Shown: positions 44,231-52,539 of the stretch, piece after piece
How positions within the stretch are numbered: position 1 is the first letter of the stretch
How the letters are laid out: each line of letters opens with the position of its first letter
From: JAHRVQ01 sp963976815
GTDB taxonomy: Bacteria > Pseudomonadota > Gammaproteobacteria > Pseudomonadales > Azotimanducaceae
Assembly (NCBI GenBank): GCA_963976815.1
Contig: CAXBLU010000008.1
Coordinates: 1-64,000, forward strand
Reading direction: 5' to 3'
DNA length: 64,000 nt
Notes under the pieces: model-generated
The model's input: only the letters and a program-made list of their open reading frames with translations
Told to the model about the DNA's origin: nothing
Databases searched by the model: none
Program-made: the position numbers and the translations under genes

Positions 44231-44314
44231 ACAGGAAGATGTTCGACAGGTAGACCTTCGACAGGTAGGCCTTCGATAGGAAGATCTTTGATAGGAAGAT
44301 GTTCGACAGAGAGG
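44231..44314 (+). repeat. 15-bp tandem repeat between apbE and nqrM
   Basis: Five complete 15-bp units of the form A(C/T)AGG(A/T)AG(A/G)(C/T/N)(C/G)TT(C/T)G, at 44231, 44246, 44261, 44276 and 44291, plus a partial sixth. They fill the apbE-nqrM gap and end 10 nt before the nqrM start. A 15-bp unit keeps frame, but no gene is seen here. The minus strand reads as a five-residue repeat without a start signal. Confidence 0.87.
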
Positions 44315-44324
44315 ACGGCCCAAT

Positions 44325-44546
44325 ATGATTGAATTTGTCTTAGCGTTTCTCATCATGGTCACCATCGTGATTGCGATGGCGGTTGGCGTACTGCACGGGC
44401 GAGCACCGATAGCAGGGACCTGCGGTGGTTTGAACAATCTGGCTGGAGGCGGTGCCTGTGAGTTATGCGGCGGCGATACCAGCAAGTGCGAATCCAATGA
44501 TCTAGCCCCGGCCCCGGCACGTGGGTCGTTTTTCGACGCTTCCTAA
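44325..44546 (+). CDS. nqrM: NqrM, Na(+)-NQR maturation factor
   Basis: A 73-residue protein (DUF539) with one N-terminal transmembrane helix (about residues 3-23). The cysteine pattern is T-C-G-G-L-N-N-L...C-E-L-C-G-G-D-T-S-K-C, four conserved Cys that help insert the iron centre between NqrD and NqrE. It follows apbE, as in many Na(+)-NQR loci; the nqrABCDEF genes themselves are not in the window, so they should lie elsewhere. Confidence 0.93.
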   Translation: MIEFVLAFLIMVTIVIAMAVGVLHGRAPIAGTCGGLNNLAGGGACELCGGDTSKCESNDLAPAPARGSFFDAS

Positions 44547-44815
44547 TCAATTTGACCTGACGATCCTTTAAACTCCTCGGCTGAAACATTTTCTAAGCAG
44601 CGAGCTCGATCAAATAAACGCTCATTAATTGAGTCTCCCTGGCCGAACCTTGGCTAGACATATGTAGCCAGAATGAGATGGCCAAACAGACCGAAGCGGA
44701 TCCGAACGCGAATATCTTTCTAAGACCTCAATTCCTCCACATTATCTGACCTGCAAAGCAGCTTTCCGTTGCTGGTCTATAGTTATGGGATGAATTTGTG
44801 GACCAGGAATCTGTC

Positions 44816-45622
44816 ATGTCGAGTTTGGCCAAAGATGACCAGATCAGATTAATTTTTGAAGATCAGCTAGATCGAAGAGAGATCACGTTACCTCTATTAC
44901 CAGAAGTTGCCGCTAATGTGATTTCCCTTTCAACCTCGGAAGAGGTTGATGCTCAACAGCTGGCGAACTTGATACAGGGCGATATGGCACTTGCCGGGCA
45001 TGTCATGCGGGTCGCCAATTCGCCTATATACCGGCCTGTTACGCCTTTTGTGTCCCTCCAGCAGGCGATTACTAGGCTCGGAATTGTCACAATTGGCGAA
45101 ATAGCTCTGGCCACCAGTTTAAACAGCGATCTTTTTGAGGCGCCGGGTTACAAAAACCTACTTCGACACCTGTGGCGGCAAGCTTTGTTTTGTGCAGCCT
45201 GGTCGAGACAAATTGCCAAAATGCGTCGGACCAATGTTGAAACCAGTTTCCTGGCTGGAATGCTCTGTGACATGGGTAAACCCATTGTTATCCAGGCCGT
45301 GGCAGATTTTGCCATGGACGAACCTTCATTGATCGATTTTGCCGAGGGTTATTACGTTCGGGCTGGCGCACTGCTTGCCGCGCTCTGGCAACTACCCCCT
45401 GCAGTGAGTGAAGTGATTATCCACCATCAGCATGATGAGCCAGATAACGTGCATCGCGAAATTACATTAAACGTACAGGCAGCGCGACAAATTTGCACCC
45501 AGGGCTTAGAGGGCTTGTCTGAGGACCTGCTTTTAAGACTAAATTTTTATCCGGAAGATGTGGAGTCTTTGAGACAGGCTACTGACTCAATTCAAGATTG
45601 GGTTGAGACCATTGGAGGATAA
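44816..45622 (+). CDS. HDOD-domain signalling protein
   Basis: A protein of about 268 residues, mostly a single HDOD domain: L-P-L-L-P-E-V-A near the start, then A-G-H-V-M-R-V-A-N-S-P near residue 60, and G-M-L-C-D-M-G near 145 where catalytic HD residues are degenerate. Such proteins act in signal transduction and post-transcriptional control rather than as enzymes. ATG 44816 has AGGA upstream; GTG 44798 is an alternative. It ends 1 nt before sthA. No gene is seen in 44547-44790. Confidence 0.82.
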   Translation: MSSLAKDDQIRLIFEDQLDRREITLPLLPEVAANVISLSTSEEVDAQQLANLIQGDMALAGHVMRVANSPIYRPVTPFVSLQQAITRLGIVTIGEIALATSLNSDLFEAPGYKNLLRHLWRQALFCAAWSRQIAKMRRTNVETSFLAGMLCDMGKPIVIQAVADFAMDEPSLIDFAEGYYVRAGALLAALWQLPPAVSEVIIHHQHDEPDNVHREITLNVQAARQICTQGLEGLSEDLLLRLNFYPEDVESLRQATDSIQDWVETIGG

Positions 45623-45623
45623 A

Positions 45624-47030
45624 GTGATCAAGGTTGATTTTTTGGTGATCGGCAGTGGACCCGCGGGCCAAAAAGCGGCGATCCAGGGAGCGAAGTCGGG
45701 TAAGCGAGTGTGTCTCGTTGAATCAGAAGCCAATGTCGGAGGGATGTGTGTCCATAAAGGTACAATTCCTTCAAAAGCGCTCCGTGAGTCCGCATTGCGC
45801 TACAAGAATGCGCACAAATTGTTAGAAACCGTTCGACCAACGGAATTAGCACCGCTGATGCAAAACGTAGAGCGAGTGATCAACGCACACGATAATTACA
45901 TTTCGGCGCAACTATCTCGTAACCACATCACTTGTCTCCATGGTCGGACTTCATTTATCGATCGCCACAGCGTAAATATTGTCAGCCCTGGCGGCAAGGT
46001 TCAAAAAGTGATCGCCGACACCATATTTATTGCGACGGGTTCCCTGCCGAGGCTGCCTGAAAATATTTCGATAGACCACGAACATATTCTCGACAGTGAC
46101 TCGATCTTATCCATGAACTACCTGCCGGCCAGCATGCTGGTGTTAGGTGGAGGTGTCATTGCGTGCGAATACGCATCCGTTTTTGCCGGGCTTGGATGCG
46201 AAGTAACCCTGGTCGATCGATTTCCAAATCCCCTTGGTTTCCTAGATGAGGACCTGCCACCGCGTTTCGTGGCTGAATTTGAAGCCTCCGGTGGGAAATT
46301 CCTCGGTAACCAGAAAATCGAGTCCGCCTCCTTTGATGGTTACTCTGAGGTTGTGCTGAACCTTGCCGATGGTGTGCAACTAACCGCAGAAAAGATGTTG
46401 GTTGCCCAGGGACGGGTATCCAATGTTAAGGGGCTAAATTTGGCTCAGGTGGGTGTTCAAATCAATGACATCAATCTCGTCCAGGTGAATGACTACTGCC
46501 AAACCAATATCCCGAATATATACGCCATTGGTGATGTCATCGGGCCGCCATCATTAGCGTCAAGTTCGATGGAACAGGGGCGCCGTGCCGCTTGTCATGC
46601 GCTCGGTATCAAACAGGACAGTTTAAGCAACATGATTCCCGTCGGTATTTACGCAATACCCGAGCTGTCGGCAGTGGGATTAACGGAAGCCCAGGCCCGT
46701 GTAACACATGGTGATGTTGTAGTGGGTTATGCGGAATTTACAGAGATTGCCAGGGGCCTGATCACAGGAACACTCAACGGTATGTTAAAAATGATTGCGG
46801 ATCCGGACGGAGTTGAGTTGTTGGGGGTACATATAGTCGGTGAGGGCGCATCGGAACTCATCCATATAGGCCAAATGGCGATGAGCGAAGGCATCCCGGT
46901 GGACCGATTTGTCGAGCAAATCTTCAATTTTCCAACGCTGGCAGAAGCCTACCGTGTTGCGGCGCTGAGCATCAAAGGCCAGGTGCAAAATCGAAGGGAT
47001 GCGCCGAAGGATGCCGCGGCAGGGGCTTAG
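45624..47030 (+). CDS. sthA: Soluble pyridine nucleotide transhydrogenase
   Basis: A 468-residue flavoprotein from GTG 45624, with GGAGG 5-6 nt upstream. The FAD motif G-S-G-P-A-G lies at 10-15. G-G-M-C42-V-H-K-G-T-I-P-S-K has a single cysteine, as in SthA, where true dithiol reductases have C-x4-C. The second nucleotide motif G-G-G-V-I-A-C-E-Y-A lies near 173-182. It passes hydride between NADPH and NAD. Its stop codon overlaps that of the convergent DAHP-synthase-like gene. Confidence 0.9.
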   Translation: MIKVDFLVIGSGPAGQKAAIQGAKSGKRVCLVESEANVGGMCVHKGTIPSKALRESALRYKNAHKLLETVRPTELAPLMQNVERVINAHDNYISAQLSRNHITCLHGRTSFIDRHSVNIVSPGGKVQKVIADTIFIATGSLPRLPENISIDHEHILDSDSILSMNYLPASMLVLGGGVIACEYASVFAGLGCEVTLVDRFPNPLGFLDEDLPPRFVAEFEASGGKFLGNQKIESASFDGYSEVVLNLADGVQLTAEKMLVAQGRVSNVKGLNLAQVGVQINDINLVQVNDYCQTNIPNIYAIGDVIGPPSLASSSMEQGRRAACHALGIKQDSLSNMIPVGIYAIPELSAVGLTEAQARVTHGDVVVGYAEFTEIARGLITGTLNGMLKMIADPDGVELLGVHIVGEGASELIHIGQMAMSEGIPVDRFVEQIFNFPTLAEAYRVAALSIKGQVQNRRDAPKDAAAGA

Positions 47031-48133
47031 CCCTGCCAAATTTTCTTCCGCTGGAGATAAAACTCATGACTTGCCTGCATATCATCTAGAAATCTGGAAA
47101 GCTCGTCCATTAACAGTGCTTGAGGTCCATCTACAAGGGCTTTGGTTGGTTCCGGATGAAAATCCACCAATACCATGTTTGCTCCAGCAACAAGGCCCTG
47201 GGACGCAGCATGGGCGACATCCAGAATATCGTCAGATGAACATTCACGGGTGCCAACGGAATGGGACGGATCAACACAAACGGGCATCCGCGTTAGTCGT
47301 TTCACCACGGGAACCTGGCCAAAATCCACCATATTTCGGTGAGGTAGCCCACCTTCACTCTTCATGCCTCGCAAACAAAAAACGACATTCGATGTGCCTT
47401 CGCTGGCCAGGTATTCAGCAGCATTCAGGGACTCGTTAAGACTAACGCCATAGCCTCGTTTGAATAACACAGGCAGTTTTTTTTGTCGGCCGACAGCCTT
47501 TAACAGTTCAAAGTTTTGTGTGTTTCGAGTGCCAATTTGCAGCATTACGCCGGTTGGATTTCCCGTTGCCTCTAATGCTTCATTAATCTCATCAATATGA
47601 GATTCGTGGGTGACTTCCATGGCGATGACTTTAATATCGTACTTACCCGCAAGTTCAAAAACCCAGGGCAAGCAGTCCTTACCATGGCCCTGGAATGAGT
47701 AGGGGTTGGTTCTGGGTTTGTAAGCCCCCATCCGGGTGCAGACCTGGCCGTGGGACTTTAGAGCTTTCATCATAATTTCGACATGCTCTGGGACATCAAC
47801 GGCACACAAGCCTGCAAAAATGTGGCAGTTTTCCTGGGTGAACTGCACGCCGTTGTAGCTAAATCCTGAAACCCGTTGCTCATCCGAATGACGACCTAGG
47901 ATTCGATACTCCTGTGAAATTCTGATGACCCGTTCCACACCATCGAGCGCTTCAATAACGCCTTGATCCAGGCGTTTTGTATCCCCGAGCAGATAGATCT
48001 CCGTCAGTCTTTTTTCTTGGCCCTGAATCTCGTGGGTGCGCACCTGGATATCCGGCAACTGTTCCAGGTAACCGAGTGTTTTCTGATAGGCGTCAGAGCC
48101 TTTTTCAATCCCGGAATTTAGTATGACTATCAT
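47027..48133 (-). CDS. DAHP synthase-like enzyme, type I-beta, divergent
   Basis: A 368-residue protein with an N-terminal ferredoxin-like domain (about 1-75) and the DAHP synthase barrel. Motifs include A-Y-K-P-R-T-N-P-Y-S-F-Q-G near 137-149, Q-I-G-T-R-N near 199-204, K-R-G near 225, D-P-S-H291 and A-L-V-D335. Metal ligands C110, H291 and D335 are kept, but the usual Glu in the V-E-V-H-P-x-P motif is D324 (V-D-F-H-P-E-P), and the G-P-C-S and C-E-R-G motifs read G-L-C-A and C-L-R-G. It may be a weak first enzyme of the shikimate pathway or have taken on another aldol reaction. Confidence 0.78.
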   Translation of the reverse strand: MIVILNSGIEKGSDAYQKTLGYLEQLPDIQVRTHEIQGQEKRLTEIYLLGDTKRLDQGVIEALDGVERVIRISQEYRILGRHSDEQRVSGFSYNGVQFTQENCHIFAGLCAVDVPEHVEIMMKALKSHGQVCTRMGAYKPRTNPYSFQGHGKDCLPWVFELAGKYDIKVIAMEVTHESHIDEINEALEATGNPTGVMLQIGTRNTQNFELLKAVGRQKKLPVLFKRGYGVSLNESLNAAEYLASEGTSNVVFCLRGMKSEGGLPHRNMVDFGQVPVVKRLTRMPVCVDPSHSVGTRECSSDDILDVAHAASQGLVAGANMVLVDFHPEPTKALVDGPQALLMDELSRFLDDMQASHEFYLQRKKIWQG

Positions 48134-48152
48134 GTGTGGTCCTTGTTGGGAG

Positions 48153-48722
48153 TTAACTTCCCCGTTGTAATCGGGAACGCCGTTCTTCTGCTTGTCTGCT
48201 AATGATATGACGGCTGATGAGCCGCTGGGTTCGATAGTCCGATTGACTAAAACGGACGCCGATGCGGTACTCGTCTTGCTCTAGCTGACAGTGCCTGACC
48301 TCGGCGAAGCAAGCAAGACCAAGGCATGAAGGTTGAAACAGTAAGCGCAGTGCGAGGAATTGTCCTACCTCAATCAGACTCTCACTGAGAAACGATAAGC
48401 CGCCTTCACTTATTTCCGCCTGGCAGTCCAATAAACCATCTCGATCGGTTCCTTGCAGGAGTACACTTCGGGCCAAGATTTCTACTCGCTTGTCGAGATT
48501 CGCAAGGAAGTTACCTAATTGACGACTCTGCTGGTTTAGCGTCCGCAGCATTTCACGGGATTCCAACTGAAGCTCGTAAATGTCCCGCAGCAAATGAAAG
48601 TTGGGGTCAGATGTGAAAAAATCACTAGCAGCGGCATTTTCGGCATCGCCTTGCGTAATATGCCGAAACTCAATCAAGATAGTATCGTCGAGTCGGTAGT
48701 AGTCTCTTTTATCGCGATCCAT
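48153..48722 (-). CDS. PilZ-domain protein with coiled coil
   Basis: A protein of about 189 residues. The start M-D-R-D-K-R-D-Y-Y-R-L at 48722 resembles PilZ-associated N-termini. A helical segment follows (about 45-85, R-T-L-N-Q-Q-S-R-Q-L), then a PilZ-like barrel with S-E-G-G-L-S-F near residue 115 and Y-R-I-G-V-R-F near 160. Binding of c-di-GMP is uncertain because the Arg-rich first motif is not canonical. A longer frame to 48806 would overlap divergent lolC. Confidence 0.7.
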   Translation of the reverse strand: MDRDKRDYYRLDDTILIEFRHITQGDAENAAASDFFTSDPNFHLLRDIYELQLESREMLRTLNQQSRQLGNFLANLDKRVEILARSVLLQGTDRDGLLDCQAEISEGGLSFLSESLIEVGQFLALRLLFQPSCLGLACFAEVRHCQLEQDEYRIGVRFSQSDYRTQRLISRHIISRQAEERRSRLQRGS

Positions 48723-48797
48723 GGACGGTTGCGTACTGGGGTTTATCCTCAAGTTTAGCTTAATGGACACCTCAGTGAATAGAACGCAGGATAATTC

Positions 48798-50030
48798 GTG
48801 ACACATTGGCCCGGGCTGACAGCCCTTAGATACGCAAAATCCAGATCCGGTGATGGGTTGGTGTCCTCCATGACGGCGATTTCAGTCACGGGGCTCGTAT
48901 TGGGTGTTGCGGTACTGGTGATCGTGCTTTCGATCATGAATGGTTTTGAGCGGGAGTTAAGGGAACGTGTGTTGAGTGTGCTAGCCCACGGCGTGTTGGC
49001 TGCGGACCAACCCTTTGAGAACTGGTCCGAGACAGCCGCCCAGATTGAGCAGCATCCCGAGGTGATTGGAACCGCACCTATCCAGGAAGGTAACGCGCTT
49101 GTGGTTGCAAATGGTGTGGTGGCAGGTATTCAGCTAGCCGGAATCTCACCGGTCCATGAGGTGAAAGTTTCGCGCATTCCTGACTATATGATTGAAGGCG
49201 AATTTACGTCGTTAAAGAGTGGAGAATTTTGTCTGTTGCTGGGTGACAGTCTTGCACGGAAACTCGGTGTGGGAGTTGGTCAGAATGTGACTCTTGTACT
49301 GCCTGAAGCTCAAATGACTTTGGCTGGCGCTCAGCCTCGAATGCGGAGGTTTGAGGTCGGCGGGATATTTCGCGTTGGCAGTGACGCTGACAAAACACAA
49401 CTCTACATTCATATTGATGACGCGCTGCGGCTGGGACGCAAACGAGGTGTCTCTTCAATCAGAATTGCGGTTGCTGACCTTTTTGATGCGCCGCGGATTA
49501 TGCGAGAAATAGCCTCGAGTTTGCCCCGTCAGGATTGGTACGGCACCAGTTGGCTACGCCGTCATGGAAACCTGTACGATGCAATTCAAACCCAGAAGAC
49601 AACGTTGTTTCTATTGCTACTCATGCTGGTAGCTGTGGCTGCGTTTAACATCGTCTCCAATCTGGTACTGATCGTAAACGATAAACGAGCTGATATTGCG
49701 ATTCTCAGGACCATGGGGGCTTCCGGGCGGGAAATACTTCAAATATTTCTCTATCAGGGTTTGCTGATTGGCGCAGGCGGGATCGCCGTTGGCTTAATCA
49801 TCGGTAGCCTTACCGCAACTTATATTACAACCCTGTATCAGTGGGTTGATCGCACCCTTGGGCTTGGCCTTATGGATGAATATTTTATCCATTATTTGCC
49901 TTCCCAAATATTGGTTGAGGATCTAGTGCTGATTGGACTCGTGTCGTTGTTCATCTGTTTTCTTGCCACCCTTTATCCAGCATTTGTCGCTGGCAAAACG
50001 CTACCCGCTGAGGCACTTCGTTATGAGTAG
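48798..50030 (+). CDS. lolC: Lipoprotein-releasing ABC transporter permease LolC
   Basis: A 410-residue permease starting at GTG with AGGA upstream. One N-terminal transmembrane helix, a large periplasmic domain (about 45-265) and three C-terminal helices match LolC/LolE. M-N-G-F-E-R-E-L-R follows TM1 as in the family. With LolD and LolE it extracts outer-membrane lipoproteins from the inner membrane for LolA. lolC and lolD overlap by 8 nt. Confidence 0.93.
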   Translation: MTHWPGLTALRYAKSRSGDGLVSSMTAISVTGLVLGVAVLVIVLSIMNGFERELRERVLSVLAHGVLAADQPFENWSETAAQIEQHPEVIGTAPIQEGNALVVANGVVAGIQLAGISPVHEVKVSRIPDYMIEGEFTSLKSGEFCLLLGDSLARKLGVGVGQNVTLVLPEAQMTLAGAQPRMRRFEVGGIFRVGSDADKTQLYIHIDDALRLGRKRGVSSIRIAVADLFDAPRIMREIASSLPRQDWYGTSWLRRHGNLYDAIQTQKTTLFLLLLMLVAVAAFNIVSNLVLIVNDKRADIAILRTMGASGREILQIFLYQGLLIGAGGIAVGLIIGSLTATYITTLYQWVDRTLGLGLMDEYFIHYLPSQILVEDLVLIGLVSLFICFLATLYPAFVAGKTLPAEALRYE

Positions 50031-50700
50031 TCCCGTGATACAGGTGAAGGGGCTCGTTAAGTCCTATCGAGAAGGCGAGAACAAATTAACAGTGCTGGCA
50101 GATCTGGATCTTACGGTGGCAGCCGCGGAAAGGGTGGCGATTGTAGGATTGTCGGGAAGTGGTAAGAGTACTTTGTTACACCTGGTTGGCGGGCTCGATC
50201 AACCGGACTCCGGCGATGTATTGATCGGTGGGCGATCGATCTATGGCTTGTCCGATGGTGCCCAGTGCAAACTCAGAAACGAGTCTCTGGGCTTTGTTTA
50301 TCAGTTCCACCATTTGCTTGCGGAATTCAACGCTGAGGAAAATGTGGCGATGCCCTTGTTGATTCGAGGCGTTGCTAAATCACAGGCCCTTGCCCGGGCT
50401 AGAGAAATGTTGAGTAGGGTGAGTATGTCCGCCCGTTTATTACATCGCCCTGCAGAACTGTCCGGTGGAGAACGGCAACGGGTTGCGATTGCTAGAGCAC
50501 TGGTTGGAAATCCAGTTTGTGTGCTCGCTGATGAACCAACGGGAAATTTAGATGAAACTTCAGCAGCTGAGGTGGACGGGTTAATGGTGAGTTTGAGCGA
50601 AGAGCTTGGGACCAGTTTTGTGGTAGTGACCCATAACATCGAATTGGCGAAGCGATTAGATCGAACCTTGAGATTACATAACGGAAAGTTAGAGGCATGA
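50023..50700 (+). CDS. lolD: Lipoprotein-releasing ABC transporter ATPase LolD
   Basis: A 225-residue ABC ATPase from ATG 50023. Walker A is G-L-S-G-S-G-K-S-T near residues 39-47, the signature L-S-G-G-E-R-Q-R near 146-153, and Walker B ends L-A-D-E-P-T-G-N near 173. It powers lipoprotein release by LolC and LolE. It overlaps both neighbours (8 nt with lolC, 4 nt with lolE). Confidence 0.95.
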   Translation: MSSPVIQVKGLVKSYREGENKLTVLADLDLTVAAAERVAIVGLSGSGKSTLLHLVGGLDQPDSGDVLIGGRSIYGLSDGAQCKLRNESLGFVYQFHHLLAEFNAEENVAMPLLIRGVAKSQALARAREMLSRVSMSARLLHRPAELSGGERQRVAIARALVGNPVCVLADEPTGNLDETSAAEVDGLMVSLSEELGTSFVVVTHNIELAKRLDRTLRLHNGKLEA

Positions 50701-51869
50701 ACACGGCATTTCTTATTGGGCTGCGTTTTTCCATGGGAAAGAAAAGCAGTGCCTTTCTCTCGTTTATCACGCGGGCATCAATTTTTGGGCTAATGCTGGG
50801 TGTGATTGCGCTTGTGGTGGTTGTGTCAGTGATGAATGGTTTTGACAGCCAGCTGAAATATCGCATTTTGGGAGCTGTGCCTCATCTGGTAGTAGATGGT
50901 GAAGTGAAGCCGCACCCACTGGTTCAAGGTTCAGCACCTTTTTTAAAGTATGAAGCGATGCTACTTTCCGCAGGTGAGAGTCGGTTAGTTTCAGTGTATG
51001 GCATTGATCCTCAATTAGAATCTAGTGTTTCCATTATTCCCCAACACATGCAGCAAGGTGAGGTCACGGAGCTGGTTCCAGGTCGTAACCAGATCATACT
51101 CGGTAGCGCGTTAGCAGCGCGATTTGGACTCTGGTCAGGGAGTCATGGAACCCTGCTAATTCCTGTGCCATCGTCGAATGGGGAAACGGTTGTGCCGCGA
51201 GTATCTCAAATCTCAGTAGCGGGGACTTTTCAGCTGAACTCTGAATTAGATTACGGTCTTGTGTTAATGCACATAGATGACTTGCAACGAATCACTGGCG
51301 ACACCAGTAAGCAAAGTCGGGTTACGCTAAAGGATATTTTCTCCGTGAACGCTTATTTGGCCCAGTCTGATGGAACTGCTGTTTCAACCTGGTATGACGA
51401 ATTTGGTGACTTCTTTGAGACCGTTCGCATGGAGAAGATGATGATGTTTTTGTTGTTGACTTTGATCGTGATGATTGCAGCGTTCAATACCGTGTCAGGC
51501 TTAAGCATGATGGTAAAGGAAAAACAGGCTGAAATTGCAGTGCTCAGGACAATGGGGCTTGGAAAACACGAGGTAACCACTGTGTTTGTTGTTCAGGGCG
51601 CTTTAATTGGTCTACTAGGGATCACCCTGGGGTTGGCATTGGGCTTACCACTGGCTTATCACGTGACTGAGATTGTGGGCTTTGTGGAGAATCTACTTGG
51701 AGGAAGAATGCTAGCGGGCACCTATTTCGATCGAGTCCCCTCAGATGTTCGGTTAGTAGATGTTGTTGTAATTGGCGCTATTTCGCTTCTCATCACGCTG
51801 GCATCAACACTTTATCCTGCATTACGAGCAGCTAAAGTTGATCCGGCGGTTGCGCTCCGGGCTGAGTAG
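50697..51869 (+). CDS. lolE: Lipoprotein-releasing ABC transporter permease LolE
   Basis: A 390-residue paralogue of LolC with the same layout: an N-terminal helix (about 20-45) followed by V-M-N-G-F-D-S-Q-L, a periplasmic domain and three C-terminal helices, ending R-A-A-K-V-D-P-A-V-A-L-R-A-E. It completes the LolCDE complex. The start overlaps lolD by 4 nt. The stop lies 4 nt from the convergent DUF2062 gene, leaving no room for a terminator. Confidence 0.92.
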   Translation: MNTAFLIGLRFSMGKKSSAFLSFITRASIFGLMLGVIALVVVVSVMNGFDSQLKYRILGAVPHLVVDGEVKPHPLVQGSAPFLKYEAMLLSAGESRLVSVYGIDPQLESSVSIIPQHMQQGEVTELVPGRNQIILGSALAARFGLWSGSHGTLLIPVPSSNGETVVPRVSQISVAGTFQLNSELDYGLVLMHIDDLQRITGDTSKQSRVTLKDIFSVNAYLAQSDGTAVSTWYDEFGDFFETVRMEKMMMFLLLTLIVMIAAFNTVSGLSMMVKEKQAEIAVLRTMGLGKHEVTTVFVVQGALIGLLGITLGLALGLPLAYHVTEIVGFVENLLGGRMLAGTYFDRVPSDVRLVDVVVIGAISLLITLASTLYPALRAAKVDPAVALRAE

Positions 51870-51873
51870 TTTA

Positions 51874-52398
51874 CTAGGGACTGTTAGCGCTTAGCTTTTT
51901 GCGTAGTCTTCGAAGTGACCAATTTCTGGCGACCTTCCATCTCCAATAGACGCGCACCGCAACAAAACCGAAGACACCCAATACGGTACCCGTTAGCAGG
52001 CATCCTAGTAGCAATGGTTGCCAAACCACGGCAACCTGATCCGCAAACCACTCAAGGGAAACCTGAACATTCTTAACGCGATTGGGTTCGCCGAGAATTG
52101 TCGTGCCGACCCTATAGCAGAAGTACATCATTGGAGGCATGGTGATGGGATTGCTAATCCAGACAATACCGACGGCCAAAGGCAGGTTACATCTGACCCA
52201 CGCGACAAGCAGAACGCAGGGAATCATTTGAAATGGAATCGGTAAAAAACAGCAGAACATACCAATCAGGGTTGCGAACGAGACCGAGTGACGATTGAAG
52301 TGCCACAAATTTGGCTCAACAATGATATGACTCAGGAATTGCAGCGCACGGGTATTTTTTAGCTGCTCCCTTGTGGGCAGGTATTTCTGGAACCACAT
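51874..52398 (-). CDS. DUF2062 membrane protein
   Basis: A 174-residue protein with two or three hydrophobic segments and the DUF2062 pattern: P-N-L-W-H-F-N-R-H-S-V-S near residue 30, then I-P-F-Q-M-I-P and W-I-S-N-P-I-T-M-P-P near 80-90. The C-terminal 25 residues are basic (W-R-W-K-V-A-R-N-W-S-L-R-R). Function is unknown; it may bind nucleotides or envelope components. It lies opposite comEC in many gammaproteobacteria. Confidence 0.88.
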   Translation of the reverse strand: MWFQKYLPTREQLKNTRALQFLSHIIVEPNLWHFNRHSVSFATLIGMFCCFLPIPFQMIPCVLLVAWVRCNLPLAVGIVWISNPITMPPMMYFCYRVGTTILGEPNRVKNVQVSLEWFADQVAVVWQPLLLGCLLTGTVLGVFGFVAVRVYWRWKVARNWSLRRLRKKLSANSP

Positions 52399-52539
52399 TG
52401 TCGAATATTCCTGATTAAGCCTCGAAAGCCGCGAGCATTATGCCCAATGTAATTTGAATTGCCAGCCGACACTTACATGTGACCGGGCGTTAAGCCCACA
52501 AATGGGCTGGGGGTACTATGGTACATATATTCTATTGTG

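Noticed and set aside
44216..44497. Leftward 93-codon frame with a five-residue repeat
   Set aside because: The repeat comes from the 15-bp DNA array and the rest is antisense to nqrM; there is no start signal.
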